From contig CAWEKT010000004.1 in assembly GCA_963809765.1 (NCBI GenBank), positions 1 through 64,000 of the forward strand: a DNA stretch of 64,000 nt. The letters are read 5' to 3'. This DNA is from JACVRM01 sp963809765. GTDB lineage: Bacteria > Actinomycetota > Thermoleophilia > Gaiellales > Gaiellaceae. The notes beneath the pieces are model-generated. The model was not told the origin of the DNA, did no database searches, and was given only the letters and a program-made list of their open reading frames with translations. Below, piece after piece: positions 38,036 to 47,721 of the stretch (position 1 is the stretch's first letter; every line of letters begins with the position of its first letter). The position numbers were made by a program, and so were the translations under genes.

Positions 38036-39077
38036 CCTCCGCGTCCTGACGCTGCTCGGAGTCGTGCTCGCACCCGCCGGTGCTCGGGGCCGCGACGCAG
38101 CGGCTGACCCGGCCCCCGAGCGTCGATGAGACCGAGCTCGGCGGCGTCGCGGTGGAGGTCGTGCGGCCTGCCGGCCGGCCGCCGTGGCCGGCCTGGCTGT
38201 TCGTCAACGGCGCGCACCCGCTGAGGCGAACCGAGCCGGTCGTCACCCGGCTCTCGCGCGGGCTCGCGCGGGCGGGCTACCTCGTCTTCGTCCCCGACGT
38301 GCCGGGCCTCGGGACGGGCACCGTCACCGAGCGCACCCTGGACTCGACCGCTGCCGTCGTGCGCGCGGCGGCGGACCACCCGGACGTGCGCGGCGCGAGG
38401 CGTCGCGCTGATCGGCGCCTCGACCGGCGCCGCGCTCGCGCTCATCGCGGCGGCACGGCCCGAGCTCGCGCAGCGGGTGACCGTCGTGGCCGCCGTCGCC
38501 CCGTTCGCCGACCTCGAGCGGATGATCTGCCTGGCGACGACGCGTGGCTACCGCGAGGGCGACGGCTTCGCGCGCTACGAGGTGACGCCGCTCCACCGGC
38601 AGGTCGTCGCCCGTTCGCTCGTCGCCGTGGGCGCCGACGACGCCGACCGGACGCGGCTCGCGGACGTGCTCGCCGAGGCCGAGCGCGACCGAACGCGACC
38701 CGATCGAGGCGCTTGCCGCCGAGGAGGGCGGCGGCCCGCGCACGCGCACCGTGCTCGAGCTGCTCGCAAACGAGGACCCCGAGCGCTTCGCCGGCCTCTA
38801 CGGCGCGCTGCCCGACGAGACGCGTGGCGTGCTCGCGCTGTTCTCACCGCTGGGCGCCTGCGCGGACGTGCGCGCGCCGGTGGAGGTGGTCGTGCCGCCC
38901 GCGGACGTCTACTTCCCGCCCGGCGAGGCGCAGGCTCTGGCTAGGGCGCTGCCGCAGGCGCACCTGACGGTCACCGGCACGCTCGACCACACGCGGCCGC
39001 AGCTCTCGACGGGGCGGATTCGAGACGCGGTCAGGTTCGTGCGGTTCGTCCACCGCGGGCTGCGCGCGGCGGGCTGA
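38019..39077 (+). CDS. Alpha/beta hydrolase, exported, frameshifted
   Basis: The N-terminus SLRVLTLLGVVLAPAGA is signal-like. After an indel near 38085 come RPAGRPPWPAWLFVNGAHPL, LARAGYLVFVPDVPGLGTGT (oxyanion region) and, after another shift near 38400, VALIGASTGAALALIAAARP with the G-x-S-x-G nucleophile. After a third shift near 38690 come VEVVVPPADVYFPPGEAQAL and TGTLDHTRPQ, which would hold the acid and histidine. The substrate is unknown. Confidence 0.75.
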
Positions 39078-39083
39078 GCGCGG

Positions 39084-39718
39084 TCAGCGCCGCTCGGTCG
39101 CGAGGCGGAAGCCGAAGGCGACCAGCACCGTGCCCAGCACGGCGTCGACCGTCCGGCGCACCCGGGGACGGCGCAGGACGTCCCCGGCCCGCGCGACGAC
39201 GACGGCGTAGGCGCTCAGCCACGCGAGCGTCATGGTCGCGAACACCAGCCCCAGCGCAAGCAGGGCAGCGAAGGAGTCGCCGCCGAACTGCGGCAGGAGG
39301 CTGGTGAAGAAGACGGCCATCTTCGGGATTGCCGAGGTTGCTCAGCAGCCCCTGGCGGAAGGCGGCCCGCGGCGCGAGCGGCGCGCTCGTACGCGTCCCG
39401 CTGAGGCGTGAGGCTCGTCCCCGGATCGCCGCGAGCAGCGCCTCCGCGCCGAGGTAGACGAGGTAGGCGGCGCCGACCAGCTTGAGCGCCAGGAAGGCAG
39501 GCTCCGAGGCGACTAGCAACGCGGCGAGGCCGGCGCTCGCGGCCAGCGTCCAGACCGCCTGGCCGCACGCGACGCCGAGCGCGGTCGCGGCCCCCGCGCC
39601 GCCGCCCGCCCGCGAGCGTGGTGCGAATCGTCAGCGCCGTGTCCTGGCCGGGCGTGACGATGACGACCGCGGCGACGCCGACGAAGGCGGCGATCTCGGT
39701 GCCAACGGCGAGAGTCAC
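39084..39718 (-). CDS. LysE/RhtB-type amino acid exporter, frameshifted
   Basis: Six-helix exporter. The N-terminus IAAFVGVAAVVIVTPGQDTA carries the conserved T-P-G-x-D/N. LKLVGAAYLVYLGAEALLAA is the family's third helix, followed by FRQGLLSNLGNPE and KMAVFFTSLLPQFGG (the N-P-K motif region), and a C-terminal TM pair. Indels near 39600 and 39325. About 210 aa. Its stop lies 7 nt from the convergent hydrolase stop. Confidence 0.88.
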
Positions 39719-39740
39719 AGCTGCCCGCCGGGCACTCGAC

Positions 39741-40136
39741 TCAGCGGCGCTTGCGCGCCTTCTGGAGCTGCCGGCGCTGCTGCCGGTTCACGGCCGTGGG
39801 GATCGACTCCTGCTCCTCGACGGCGGCCATGTAGGCGCGGCGCTCGTCGGCGGACAGCTGCTGGAGCACCTTCTGCGCGCGCACGGGATCCTTGTCGGCG
39901 TTCGCGCGCTCCAGCTTGCGGACGGCGCTCGCGAGCTCCGGGTTCTGGCGCTCGAGTGCCGCGCGCGACATCTTCTTGAGCCCGGTGTTCAGCACCGGCA
40001 CCTTCATGAGGAACTGCATGATCGGCCGCAGGTAGCGGCCGCCGCGGATCCGCCCCAGGAGAACCAGGAGCAGCATCAGCACGAGCAGCCCGACCATGAC
40101 GAAGAGCGGGATCAGCCAGAGCGAGATCGCCAGCAT
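39741..40136 (-). CDS. Small membrane protein with basic tail
   Basis: 131 aa. One or two N-terminal membrane segments (SLWLIPLFVMVGLLVLMLLL), then a soluble helical part (KMSRAALERQNPELASAVRK, VLQQLSADERRAYMAAVEEQ) ending in a basic QQRRQLQKARKRR tail. Not recognised as a named family. ATG 40136 is preferred because TACGAT lies 7 nt upstream; GTG 40139 is one codon earlier. Confidence 0.65.
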   Translation of the reverse strand: MLAISLWLIPLFVMVGLLVLMLLLVLLGRIRGGRYLRPIMQFLMKVPVLNTGLKKMSRAALERQNPELASAVRKLERANADKDPVRAQKVLQQLSADERRAYMAAVEEQESIPTAVNRQQRRQLQKARKRR

Positions 40137-40143
40137 CACGTCA

Positions 40144-40149
40144 ATCGTA
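40144..40149 (-). promoter_or_regulatory. -10 hexamer TACGAT, leaderless type
   Basis: TACGAT on the minus strand, 7 nt before ATG 40136; separates this gene from the helicase upstream. Confidence 0.4.
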
Positions 40150-40193
40150 CCGGGGTGACGCCGAAAACAAGCGTGTTTCGATCCTCTGCCGAC

Positions 40194-40302
40194 ATCGCGA
40201 CGGAGTCGCGATCAGGCAGTCGAGCGAGAGTCTGCGCAGGCCTCGACCCGCCACGGCGACCAGAGAGGGGGTAGCTCGAAGGGGGAGTTCCTCCCCCTTC
40301 GA
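40194..40302. repeat. Hairpin pair incl. GAAGGGGG repeat, copy 2
   Basis: ATCGCGAC-GGA-GTCGCGAT at 40194-40212 is a perfect 8-bp hairpin. TCGAAGGGGGAG-TTC-CTCCCCCTTCGA at 40276-40302 is a perfect 12-bp stem. Both lie in the 234-nt gap between the helicase stop and the next minus-strand gene, where the second could end helicase transcription. Nothing else is seen in the gap. Confidence 0.65.
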
Positions 40303-40373
40303 ATGAAGCGAAGCGCTGCGGCCGTCGAGCTGCGCCGATTAGAGCAGCAGCCTCGCGGCCGCACCGCAAGCGT

Positions 40374-41552
<1,179 letters not shown>

Positions 41553-41561
41553 GTTGTTCGA

Positions 41562-41607
41562 CTCCCTTCGGGTTCGAGACTTGCCTACCTCGAAACACCC
41601 GAAGGAG
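41562..41607 (-). promoter_or_regulatory. Leader hairpin covering the helicase ribosome binding site
   Basis: In the minus-strand mRNA, CTCCTTCGGGTGTTTCGAG pairs with CTCGAACCCGAAGGGAG across a loop of about 10 nt: 16 base pairs with a 1-nt and a 3-nt bulge. The 3' arm contains the GGGAG Shine-Dalgarno of TTG 41552. A TACTGT hexamer at 41659-41664 would give a leader of about 100 nt. This suggests control by unfolding, for example by the helicase itself or by temperature. Confidence 0.6.
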
Positions 41608-41771
41608 GAACGAGAAGCAAATCTCACTGGGCCGACCGGATTGCCGACCCGTTGACTCACAGTAGCATCGGCCTCCGCGGGTGCGGCTTGAGCCCACAAA
41701 CCCCTCACAATTCGCCTCAGCGGCCTCGCCGAACCTCCAGTGCCTCGAGTTCGCCGCGCCCCGTACTCGGA

Positions 41772-41911
41772 CTTAGTGGCAGACAGCCACTAAGTAGGAG
41801 CAGGCCTCGTCCAGCCCCAGCGTCTCGGGCCCGGAACCGCTGGTGGCAGTCTGCCACTTGTCGATTCCGACTACGTATGCGGTTCGGAGCGAGCTAGTGG
41901 CGCTCTGCCAC
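41772..41911. repeat. Cluster of three GTGGCAG-type palindromes
   Basis: 41772-41794 has perfect 9-bp arms around AGTGGC...GCCACT with a 5-nt loop. 41843-41857 is GTGGCAG-T-CTGCCAC. 41897-41911 is GTGGC-GCTCT-GCCAC. Centres are about 67 and 54 nt apart. They lie between the L,D-transpeptidase stop and the helicase promoter, in the 363-nt gene-free stretch 41553-41915. Possible terminators, protein binding sites or REP-like units. Confidence 0.6.
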
Positions 41912-41915
41912 CAGC

Positions 41916-42564
41916 TCAGCGGACGCCGATGGCGATTCGCGGCGAGGCGGCCGGGTCGAGCCAGCGCAGCACGCGCCGCAGGTCGGCGCGCGGGATGCTG
42001 ACGCAGCCGTTCGTCGGCGCCGCGGCCGAGCGCGTGGAGGAAGATCCCGGAGCCGCGCCCCGGCACGACCGGGCGCATGTTGAACTCGATCACGGCCAGG
42101 TAGGGGTACTCGCGCGGCGACTTCGACATGTCGGGCGTCGGCGTCCTGAACGGCGGCGTCCGCCCACAGGGAACGTGCCGGAACGTGTTGTAGTGCGGCG
42201 AGGCCGGGTCCTCGACCCACCAGTCGCCGCAGCGCAGGCGCCGGTAGCGGTAGCGCACGCCCGGATCCGCTTCGTTGCCGTACATCGTGCGCCCGATCGT
42301 GAAGACGCCGATCGGCGTCGTGCCGTCGCCCTCCCGGCGGAGCCGGCGCAGCCCCGCGTGCCCGACCCGCGCCGCGTAGGGGCCGCCGACGGCCACCCAG
42401 CACCCGTCCTCACGGCGCCAGGTGCGAAGCACGGCGTGCGTCGAGCGCGCCGAAGACGCCTCGACCGTGATCAGCTGGCGGCCGCCGACCTGGCGGTACT
42501 CGTCGTTGGCGACGTTCGCCGGGCAGGCGACCGCGAGCGCCGCGGCTGCGAGGTGGGCGAGCAC
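41916..42564 (-). CDS. L,D-transpeptidase (YkuD fold), frameshifted near the end
   Basis: Cross-links or anchors peptidoglycan outside the membrane. The N-terminus LAHLAAAALAVACPANVAND is signal-like. The catalytic domain has GDGTTPIGVFTIGRTMYGNE, LAVIEFNMRPVVPG and GSGIFLHA. After an indel near 42025 the frame gives APTNGCVSIPRADLRRVLRW with the catalytic cysteine (N-G-C-V-S-I). About 215 aa. GTG 42564 has TACCCT 6 nt upstream. Confidence 0.87.
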
Positions 42565-42570
42565 GGCGGC

Positions 42571-42576
42571 AGGGTA
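42571..42576 (-). promoter_or_regulatory. -10 hexamer TACCCT, leaderless type
   Basis: TACCCT on the minus strand, 6 nt before GTG 42564 of the L,D-transpeptidase. Confidence 0.45.
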
Positions 42577-42588
42577 CTGCCCGCCCGC

Positions 42589-43575
42589 CTACGGGAACTC
42601 TGAGCGCTCGGGGTGGAGGTCGAGCCGCCCGCCGTTGCGGCAGTCGGCGGTGAGCCGGTACTCCTGCGTCGAGACCGTCCGGCGGCGGTTCTCGACGAGC
42701 TGCTGCTGCATCAGCCGCCGCGCAGTCGAGCGCGCCATCCCGAGCCGCTCGCCCAGGTCGACCCCCGACTGCAACGCGTAACACTCGGTCGTCGCCTCGT
42801 CGCTGACGCCGTGCAGGTGCCACGCCTCGTGCGCGAGCACCGCGACCGCCCGCCCGGTCGCGGCGGTCGGCTCGTCGTCGCGGAAGGCCAGCCGGTAGAG
42901 GTCGAAGCAGATCTCGGGCGTGAGGTACGCGTTCCGGCCGCCGACCTCGGCCACGCCGTCCGCGTGCTGGACGGCGCCCACCTGCGCTCCCGACTCGTCG
43001 CAGCGGACGTCGACCTGGTGGCCGGCGATCACCGCGGCTTCGGTCGAGTAGCGCTCGGTCGCCGCGGCCCGCTCGTCGTCCTCGAGGCCGCTCCAGCCGC
43101 GGTTCGACTCGATCAGCCAGGCGCCGCCCGCAAGCGCGGCGATCACCGCTAGTCCGACGACGAAGCGGCGCACCGGGCCTGCCCGCGTCGGCACCCAGTC
43201 CGTTTCCCTCGGCTCGAGCTCCGGCGGCTCTTCCGAGGCGAGCAGCTCGTCGAGCTCCTCCGCCGACTCGCCCGAGTACGGCAGCCAGTGCTCCTCGCCG
43301 TCGCGGTGCACGAGGACGAGCTCCTCGCCGACGTAGCCGAAGCGCTCCTGGTCGATCTCCTGCGGCGCCCGCCCCCGCCGCCTGCGCGGGCCCGGGTCGC
43401 CGCGCCCGCCGAGGAAGAACTGCACCTCGAGGCCGACCGCGATCAGAAACGGCAGCCAGACGGGAACCCAGTCCCGCACGGCGAGCGGGCCGAAGAGCCA
43501 GAGGACGACGAAGGCGACGAGCCCCAGCCGGATGAGGGTCGACCGGTCGCCCAGCCGCTCGCGGATGCTGGCCAC
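42589..43575 (-). CDS. Membrane protein with HExxH metallopeptidase motif
   Basis: 328 aa, intact. Two N-terminal membrane helices (LIRLGLVAFVVLWLFGPLAV and VWLPFLIAVGLEVQFFLGG), a cytoplasmic linker rich in R, D and E (about residues 55-130), a third helix (RRFVVGLAVIAALAGGAWLI), then an outer domain with VAVLAHEAWHLHGVSDEATT. HEAWH followed by a downstream glutamate (EATTECYALQ) fits a gluzincin-like zinc site. No named family recognised. GTG 43575 has TACGGT 6 nt upstream. Confidence 0.68.
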   Translation of the reverse strand: MASIRERLGDRSTLIRLGLVAFVVLWLFGPLAVRDWVPVWLPFLIAVGLEVQFFLGGRGDPGPRRRRGRAPQEIDQERFGYVGEELVLVHRDGEEHWLPYSGESAEELDELLASEEPPELEPRETDWVPTRAGPVRRFVVGLAVIAALAGGAWLIESNRGWSGLEDDERAAATERYSTEAAVIAGHQVDVRCDESGAQVGAVQHADGVAEVGGRNAYLTPEICFDLYRLAFRDDEPTAATGRAVAVLAHEAWHLHGVSDEATTECYALQSGVDLGERLGMARSTARRLMQQQLVENRRRTVSTQEYRLTADCRNGGRLDLHPERSEFP

Positions 43576-43581
43576 CTTCCG

Positions 43582-43587
43582 ACCGTA
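43582..43587 (-). promoter_or_regulatory. -10 hexamer TACGGT, leaderless type
   Basis: TACGGT on the minus strand, 6 nt before GTG 43575. Confidence 0.45.
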
Positions 43588-43629
43588 GCGCCCTCGGCGG
43601 GTTGCGCCGAGCCGTGCAGGGTCAGGCTG

Positions 43630-43830
43630 CTAGCGCTTCTTCGCCTGGCTCTGGCGGAAGCGGTGGAGCGACTTCGACTTCCCGGTCGATTTCGGCCGCT
43701 CGGGCGTCGGGGCCGGGTCGTGCTCGGCGAGCCACTGGCCGGCCTCGTCCTCGGGATCGAGGCCGGCGGCGCGCTCGCGGTCAGCCTGCTTGCGGGCGCC
43801 TTCGTGCGAGGTCGAGCGGCGCGGCCGCAT
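43630..43830 (-). CDS. Small charged protein
   Basis: 66 aa, rich in R, K, E and P: STSHEGARKQADRERAAGLD, QWLAEHDPAPTPERPKSTGK and a basic FRQSQAKKR end. No membrane segment. It looks intrinsically disordered and may bind nucleic acid. Not recognised. ATG 43830 with TACGCT (43837-43842) 6 nt upstream supports it as a real gene. Confidence 0.6.
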   Translation of the reverse strand: MRPRRSTSHEGARKQADRERAAGLDPEDEAGQWLAEHDPAPTPERPKSTGKSKSLHRFRQSQAKKR

Positions 43831-43836
43831 CGGCCG

Positions 43837-43842
43837 AGCGTA
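43837..43842 (-). promoter_or_regulatory. -10 hexamer TACGCT, leaderless type
   Basis: TACGCT on the minus strand, 6 nt before ATG 43830 of the 66-aa gene. Confidence 0.45.
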
Positions 43843-43913
43843 CCCCTAGTAGGACAGTTTCGGATTGGAGGCGCGGGCGCAAGCGGACGGGAGTAGTGCG
43901 CAGTACGGGCGGA

Positions 43914-44033
43914 GCCGAGCTTGCTCGGCGCAGCCACCCCGCGGCCCCGGCGCGTCTGCTTAGACAGCCAACCTGCCCCGAGCGTCAGCCGGAGGGGTAG
44001 CTCGAAGGGGGAACAAGCCGTTCCCCCTTCGAG
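43914..44033. repeat. GCCGAGC palindrome plus GAAGGGGG hairpin, copy 3
   Basis: GCCGAGCTTGCTCGGC at 43914-43929, then CTCGAAGGGGGAA (44001-44013) and TTCCCCCTTCGAG (44021-44033), a perfect 13-bp stem with a 7-nt loop. The latter lies 25 nt beyond the stop of the gene ending at 44059, in terminator position. Both units recur near 34.8-34.9 kb. They are the only structures seen in the 228-nt gap. Confidence 0.68.
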
Positions 44034-44058
44034 AGAGCGACGCGCGAAGCGCGAGCGG

Positions 44059-44550
44059 TTACACCGCCGCCGGGCGCGGCCGGCGGCGGCGCGCGAAGAA
44101 CGCTGCCCCGAGCATGCCGGCCGCGGCCAGCGCGACGGCAAGCCACCAGGCGCTCGGACTGCCGCCGCCGTCGCCGCCGGTGGAGCCGGAGACGACGCTG
44201 ACGGGCGCGAACGTGTGCGTGTTGAGGCCGGGCGGCCCGAAGCCGTCGTTCACCTCGTAGCGCCACTCGCCCGCCGACGGGAACTCGACGCGGGCGACGT
44301 AGATGCCGACCTCGTCGGTCGGCTCGGCGCGGAACGTCTTGCTCGTCCCGCCCTGGCGGATCGTGAGCGTCGGCTCGACATCTGCGAGCGGCGTGACGCC
44401 GTGCTGCTTGACCGTGATCTGGGCGTTCCAGACCTTCCCCGCCTCGATCTCGTCGGGCGGGGCGACGCCGGCGGTGGCAAAGCCACCGGCGCTCGCGCTG
44501 CCCGCCCCGAGGGCGAGCAGCGTCAGAGTGACTGCGAGGAAGTTCTTCAT
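44059..44550 (-). CDS. Exported, C-terminally membrane-anchored Ig-like protein
   Basis: 163 aa. Signal peptide MKNFLAVTLTLLALGAGSAS, then one beta-sandwich (EIEAGKVWNAQITVKQHGVT, TDEVGIYVARVEFPSAGEWR), a Gly/Ser linker and a final membrane helix (WWLAVALAAAGMLGAAFFA) followed by RRRRPRP. The G-x-Y-x-A-x-V-x-F-P-S-A-G-x-W pattern recurs in the N-terminal domain of the NHL protein at 51329-52481, resembling YtkA/FixH-like domains. Probably a cell-surface accessory protein. Confidence 0.68.
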   Translation of the reverse strand: MKNFLAVTLTLLALGAGSASAGGFATAGVAPPDEIEAGKVWNAQITVKQHGVTPLADVEPTLTIRQGGTSKTFRAEPTDEVGIYVARVEFPSAGEWRYEVNDGFGPPGLNTHTFAPVSVVSGSTGGDGGGSPSAWWLAVALAAAGMLGAAFFARRRRPRPAAV

Positions 44551-44600
44551 ACCCTCACTACGTCCGCCGGCCCCGATCCGTTCCACGTCAGACTCGCGGA

Positions 44601-45575
44601 GTGCGCGCGCTGCCCGCCGACTTCCGCCCCTACGCCTGGGCGCCGTCCACCGCCGAGGCGGCGCGCGTCGCGGGCATCGCGCCGGGCGACGTGCTGCGCT
44701 TCGACGGCAACACGTCGCCCGCGCAGCCGTCCTCGGTGCGCCCGGAAGCCCTCGCCGGTGCGCTCGCGACCATCCACACCTACGCGCACGGCGGCCACCC
44801 CGAGTTGCTGCGCGCGATCGCCGACTACGCCCGGGTTGAGCCCGAGCAGGTCGTGCTGGGCGCCGGCGCTGACGACTTGATCATGCTCACCGCCCGCGCG
44901 TTCGCCCGACCGGGCGACCGGGTCGCGATCGCGAACGAGCCCACCTACCCGCTGTACCGCACCGCCGCCTGGGTCGCCGGTGCGGAGGTCGGCGAGAAGT
45001 CGCCCGCGCTCACGTTCTGCTGCCGGCCGCACAACCCGAGCGGCGCCCTCGTCGACCTTCCCGCCGCCCGGCCGCTCGTCGTCGACGAGGCCTACTTCGA
45101 GTACTGCGGCGAGACGGCCGCGGGACTGCTCGACGACGGCGTCGTCGTCATCCGCACCTTCTCGAAGGCGTTCGCGCTCGCCGGCGCGCGCATCGGCTAC
45201 GCCCTGGCCGACCGCCAGACCGCGGCCGAGCTGAACGAGCGCCAGCACCCGGCGCCCGTCTCGGGGCTCTCGGTCGCGCTCGCCCTCGCCGGGCTCGCCT
45301 CGCCGCCCGACGTCGCGCCCGTCCTGGCCGAGCGTCAACGCCTGGCGGCGCGCCTGCAGGAGCTCGGGCTGGCGCCGCTCCCCTCGGTCGCCAACTTCCT
45401 CTTCGTGCCCGTGGCGGAGCCGGCCGCGATCTACGACGGGCTGCTCCGGCGCGGGCTGCTCGTGCGCCCGTTCGCCGACGGCATCCGTGTGACCGTCCGC
45501 ACGTCAAGCGACGACGACCGCCTGCTCGACGAGCTCGCCCGGCTCGAGCCGCGCCCGCCCGACGCGATCGACTAG
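44601..45575 (+). CDS. PLP aminotransferase, histidinol-phosphate aminotransferase-like
   Basis: 324 aa, intact, fold-type I. VLRFDGNTSPAQPSSVRPEA is the HisC/CobD-like N-terminus, VVLGAGADDLIMLTARAFAR the cofactor glycine region, CCRPHNPSGALVD the N-P-x-G loop, PLVVDEAYFEYCG the PLP-ring aspartate and TFSKAFALAGARIGYAL the Schiff-base lysine. It is shorter than true HisC (about 350 aa) and not in a his operon, so the amino donor and acceptor are open. GTG 44601. Confidence 0.85.
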   Translation: MRALPADFRPYAWAPSTAEAARVAGIAPGDVLRFDGNTSPAQPSSVRPEALAGALATIHTYAHGGHPELLRAIADYARVEPEQVVLGAGADDLIMLTARAFARPGDRVAIANEPTYPLYRTAAWVAGAEVGEKSPALTFCCRPHNPSGALVDLPAARPLVVDEAYFEYCGETAAGLLDDGVVVIRTFSKAFALAGARIGYALADRQTAAELNERQHPAPVSGLSVALALAGLASPPDVAPVLAERQRLAARLQELGLAPLPSVANFLFVPVAEPAAIYDGLLRRGLLVRPFADGIRVTVRTSSDDDRLLDELARLEPRPPDAID

Positions 45576-45665
45576 CGGCCGCAGCCGCCGCTCGCCCGCC
45601 GCGAGCGATTGACGGGCCGTGGGTTCCTGACGACGATCGGACCTGGGGCGACGAGGGGGTCTGCG

Positions 45666-47276
45666 GTGCGGAGCGCACGCGTCTGCGTGCTCGTGATGGT
45701 GGCGCTCGGGGTGCTGCTTGCGCCTGCGCCGGCCCGCCCGGCGCCGGGCCTCATGGTCGGCGCGAGCGAGGACATGTTCAAGCTCGAGCCCGACCGCTCG
45801 GCCGGCCTCGCGCGCGACCTCGGGCTGCGCGCCGCGCGCGTGACGCTGCACTGGAACGCCGGCCAGACAAGTCTCTCCGGCACCGACGCGGCTCAGCTGC
45901 AGATCGCCGCCTCGACCGGCGTGCGTCTCGTCGTCGCCGTCTACGGCTGGCGCGACACGGCGCCGCAGGACACCGCGGCGCGGGAGGCCTACTGCGCCTA
46001 TGCCCGCGATCTGATCACGCGCGTGCCGGCGATTCGCGACGTGGTCATCTGGAACGAGCCCAACCTCTCCTTCTTCTGGCGGCCGCAGTTCGACGCCGCC
46101 GGCGACAGCGCTGTGCCCGCCGCCTACATGACCCTGCTGGCGCGCTGCTGGGACGTGCTGCATGCGGCCCGGCCCGACGTCAACGTGATCGCGCCCGCCA
46201 CCTCGCCCTGGGGCAGCGACGACCCGGCGGACTCGGTCGTCATCTCGCACTCGCCGGGCGCGTTCCTGCACAAGCTCGGCGACGCCTACCGGGCGAGCGG
46301 GCGCACTCTGCCGCTCTTCGACACCGTCGGCCACCACGTCTACGGCGCCTCGCCGGGCGAGCGCCCGTGGCGCCGCCACCTGGGCCGCCGCATCTCGCAG
46401 GGCGACGTCGGCAAGCTCGTCACCGCGCTGCAGGAGTCGTTCGGCGGCACCGCGCAGCCCGTCCCCGGCGTTCCGGTGGGCGGCCGCAGCGCCCCGATCT
46501 GGTACATGGAGGCGGGCTTCGAGACCGCGCCGGACGGTCACATGGCGTGGCTCTACACCGGCAGCGAGACGACGGCGGCGCTCCCGGACTCGCTCGGCGG
46601 GCTGCCCTGGACAGTGCTGCCCGACCCCGAGTCGGCCTCGCCCGACCAGGCCACGCAGCTCCGCGACGCGCTGCGGCTCGCGTACTGCCAGCCCTACGTG
46701 GAGGCGTTCTTCAACTTCCTGCTGCGCGACCAGGAGGAGCTGCCGTACTGGCAGTCCGGCGTGCTCTGGCCCGACCGGACGCCGAAGGACTCGTACGCCG
46801 TCTTCCGTCAGACGATCACCGAGGTGACGAGCGGCGCGGTCGACTGCTCGCGCTTCGCCGAGGCGCCGGGACAGGCGGCACCGCCGGCGACCGCCGAGGA
46901 CGTGCCGCTGACGTCCGTGCCCGGGTTCGTGCCCGCTCCGCCTGCCACTGAGCTCACGGTGGAGACGCCGCCGCCGCTGCGGGTCAAGGTCGTGCGCTGG
47001 CTGCGCGGCGCCTACGGCAAGCGCCACACGCGCTGGCGGCTCGGCGTCCGTACCTCGCGCGCCGCGGTCGTCCGCGCCGAGCTCTTCGCCGGCCCGCGCC
47101 GGATCGGCGTCGTGCGCGTCCGGGTTCAACCCGGGACGACGCGGACGGTCGTCCTGCGGAAGCGGCCGCTTCCGCGCGGGCGCTACCGGATCGTCCTGCG
47201 CGCCCGGGCGGTCGACGCGCCGAACGAGCAGTTCAGCCTGCGCGGCCCCGTGTTCCGGGTCCGCGCGGGGCGCTAG
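45666..47276 (+). CDS. Secreted glycoside hydrolase-like protein (TIM barrel)
   Basis: 536 aa, intact, signal peptide VCVLVMVALGVLLAPAPARP. The barrel starts with GLRAARVTLHWNAGQTSLSG. The catalytic acid/base is expected in RDVVIWNEPNLSFFW (clan GH-A N-E-P) and the nucleophile in IWYMEAGFETAPDG. VGHHVYGASPGERP gives the conserved histidines. A beta-rich C-terminal domain of about 110 aa follows (LRVKVVRWLRGAYGKRHTRW). Probably cleaves an extracellular polysaccharide. TTG 45609 is an alternative start. Confidence 0.78.
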   Translation: MRSARVCVLVMVALGVLLAPAPARPAPGLMVGASEDMFKLEPDRSAGLARDLGLRAARVTLHWNAGQTSLSGTDAAQLQIAASTGVRLVVAVYGWRDTAPQDTAAREAYCAYARDLITRVPAIRDVVIWNEPNLSFFWRPQFDAAGDSAVPAAYMTLLARCWDVLHAARPDVNVIAPATSPWGSDDPADSVVISHSPGAFLHKLGDAYRASGRTLPLFDTVGHHVYGASPGERPWRRHLGRRISQGDVGKLVTALQESFGGTAQPVPGVPVGGRSAPIWYMEAGFETAPDGHMAWLYTGSETTAALPDSLGGLPWTVLPDPESASPDQATQLRDALRLAYCQPYVEAFFNFLLRDQEELPYWQSGVLWPDRTPKDSYAVFRQTITEVTSGAVDCSRFAEAPGQAAPPATAEDVPLTSVPGFVPAPPATELTVETPPPLRVKVVRWLRGAYGKRHTRWRLGVRTSRAAVVRAELFAGPRRIGVVRVRVQPGTTRTVVLRKRPLPRGRYRIVLRARAVDAPNEQFSLRGPVFRVRAGR

Positions 47277-47296
47277 CTCGACCCGGCGCGGGACCG

Positions 47297-47635
47297 TCAG
47301 CCGGGAAGGTCGGTCTGCGCCATCCGCGGCGCGCCGTGGATGTTGACCGAGCGCAGGCCGTCCGGGCCGGCACGGAAGCCGTGCACTCCCCCGGCGGGGA
47401 CGACCAGGATCATCCCGGGTGCCGCCTCGATGTCGTTGCCGTCGACGGTGAACGTGGCCGAGCCGCCGACGATCACGAACGTCTCCTCGTACGGATGCGT
47501 GTGCGGCCCCGGCCCCTGGCCCTCGTCCACGTCGGAGACGTAGAACGACACGGCCGCCCCGTGCTCGCGGCCCTCGAAGCGGGCGGTGCGCCTGCCGGGC
47601 AGGCGGAGCTCGTCCACGGTCAGCACCTTCGCCAT
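47297..47635 (-). CDS. Cupin-domain protein
   Basis: 112 aa single cupin. Motif 1 is GPGPHTHPYEETFVIVGG (two His and one Glu ligands), motif 2 is GMILVVPAGGVHGFRAG. A small metal-binding barrel; substrate unknown. ATG 47635 with TAGCGT 8 nt upstream. It is the first of five cupins in the next 11 kb. Confidence 0.85.
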   Translation of the reverse strand: MAKVLTVDELRLPGRRTARFEGREHGAAVSFYVSDVDEGQGPGPHTHPYEETFVIVGGSATFTVDGNDIEAAPGMILVVPAGGVHGFRAGPDGLRSVNIHGAPRMAQTDLPG

Positions 47636-47721
47636 CGACGGGGACGCTACCCGCGTCGCGTGGAACCGTGCCTGCAAGGCCGGCCCGGGCTCCGGGGCCC
47701 GGGCCGGCCCGCAAGAAAGTG

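Noticed and set aside
41562..41607. tRNA-like GGGTTCGAG sequence before the helicase
   Set aside because: No cloverleaf or acceptor stem can be drawn; the bases form one long hairpin instead.
41772..41911. CRISPR-like array from the three repeated palindromes
   Set aside because: Only three short, unequal palindromes with uneven spacing and no conserved full-length repeat or cas gene nearby.
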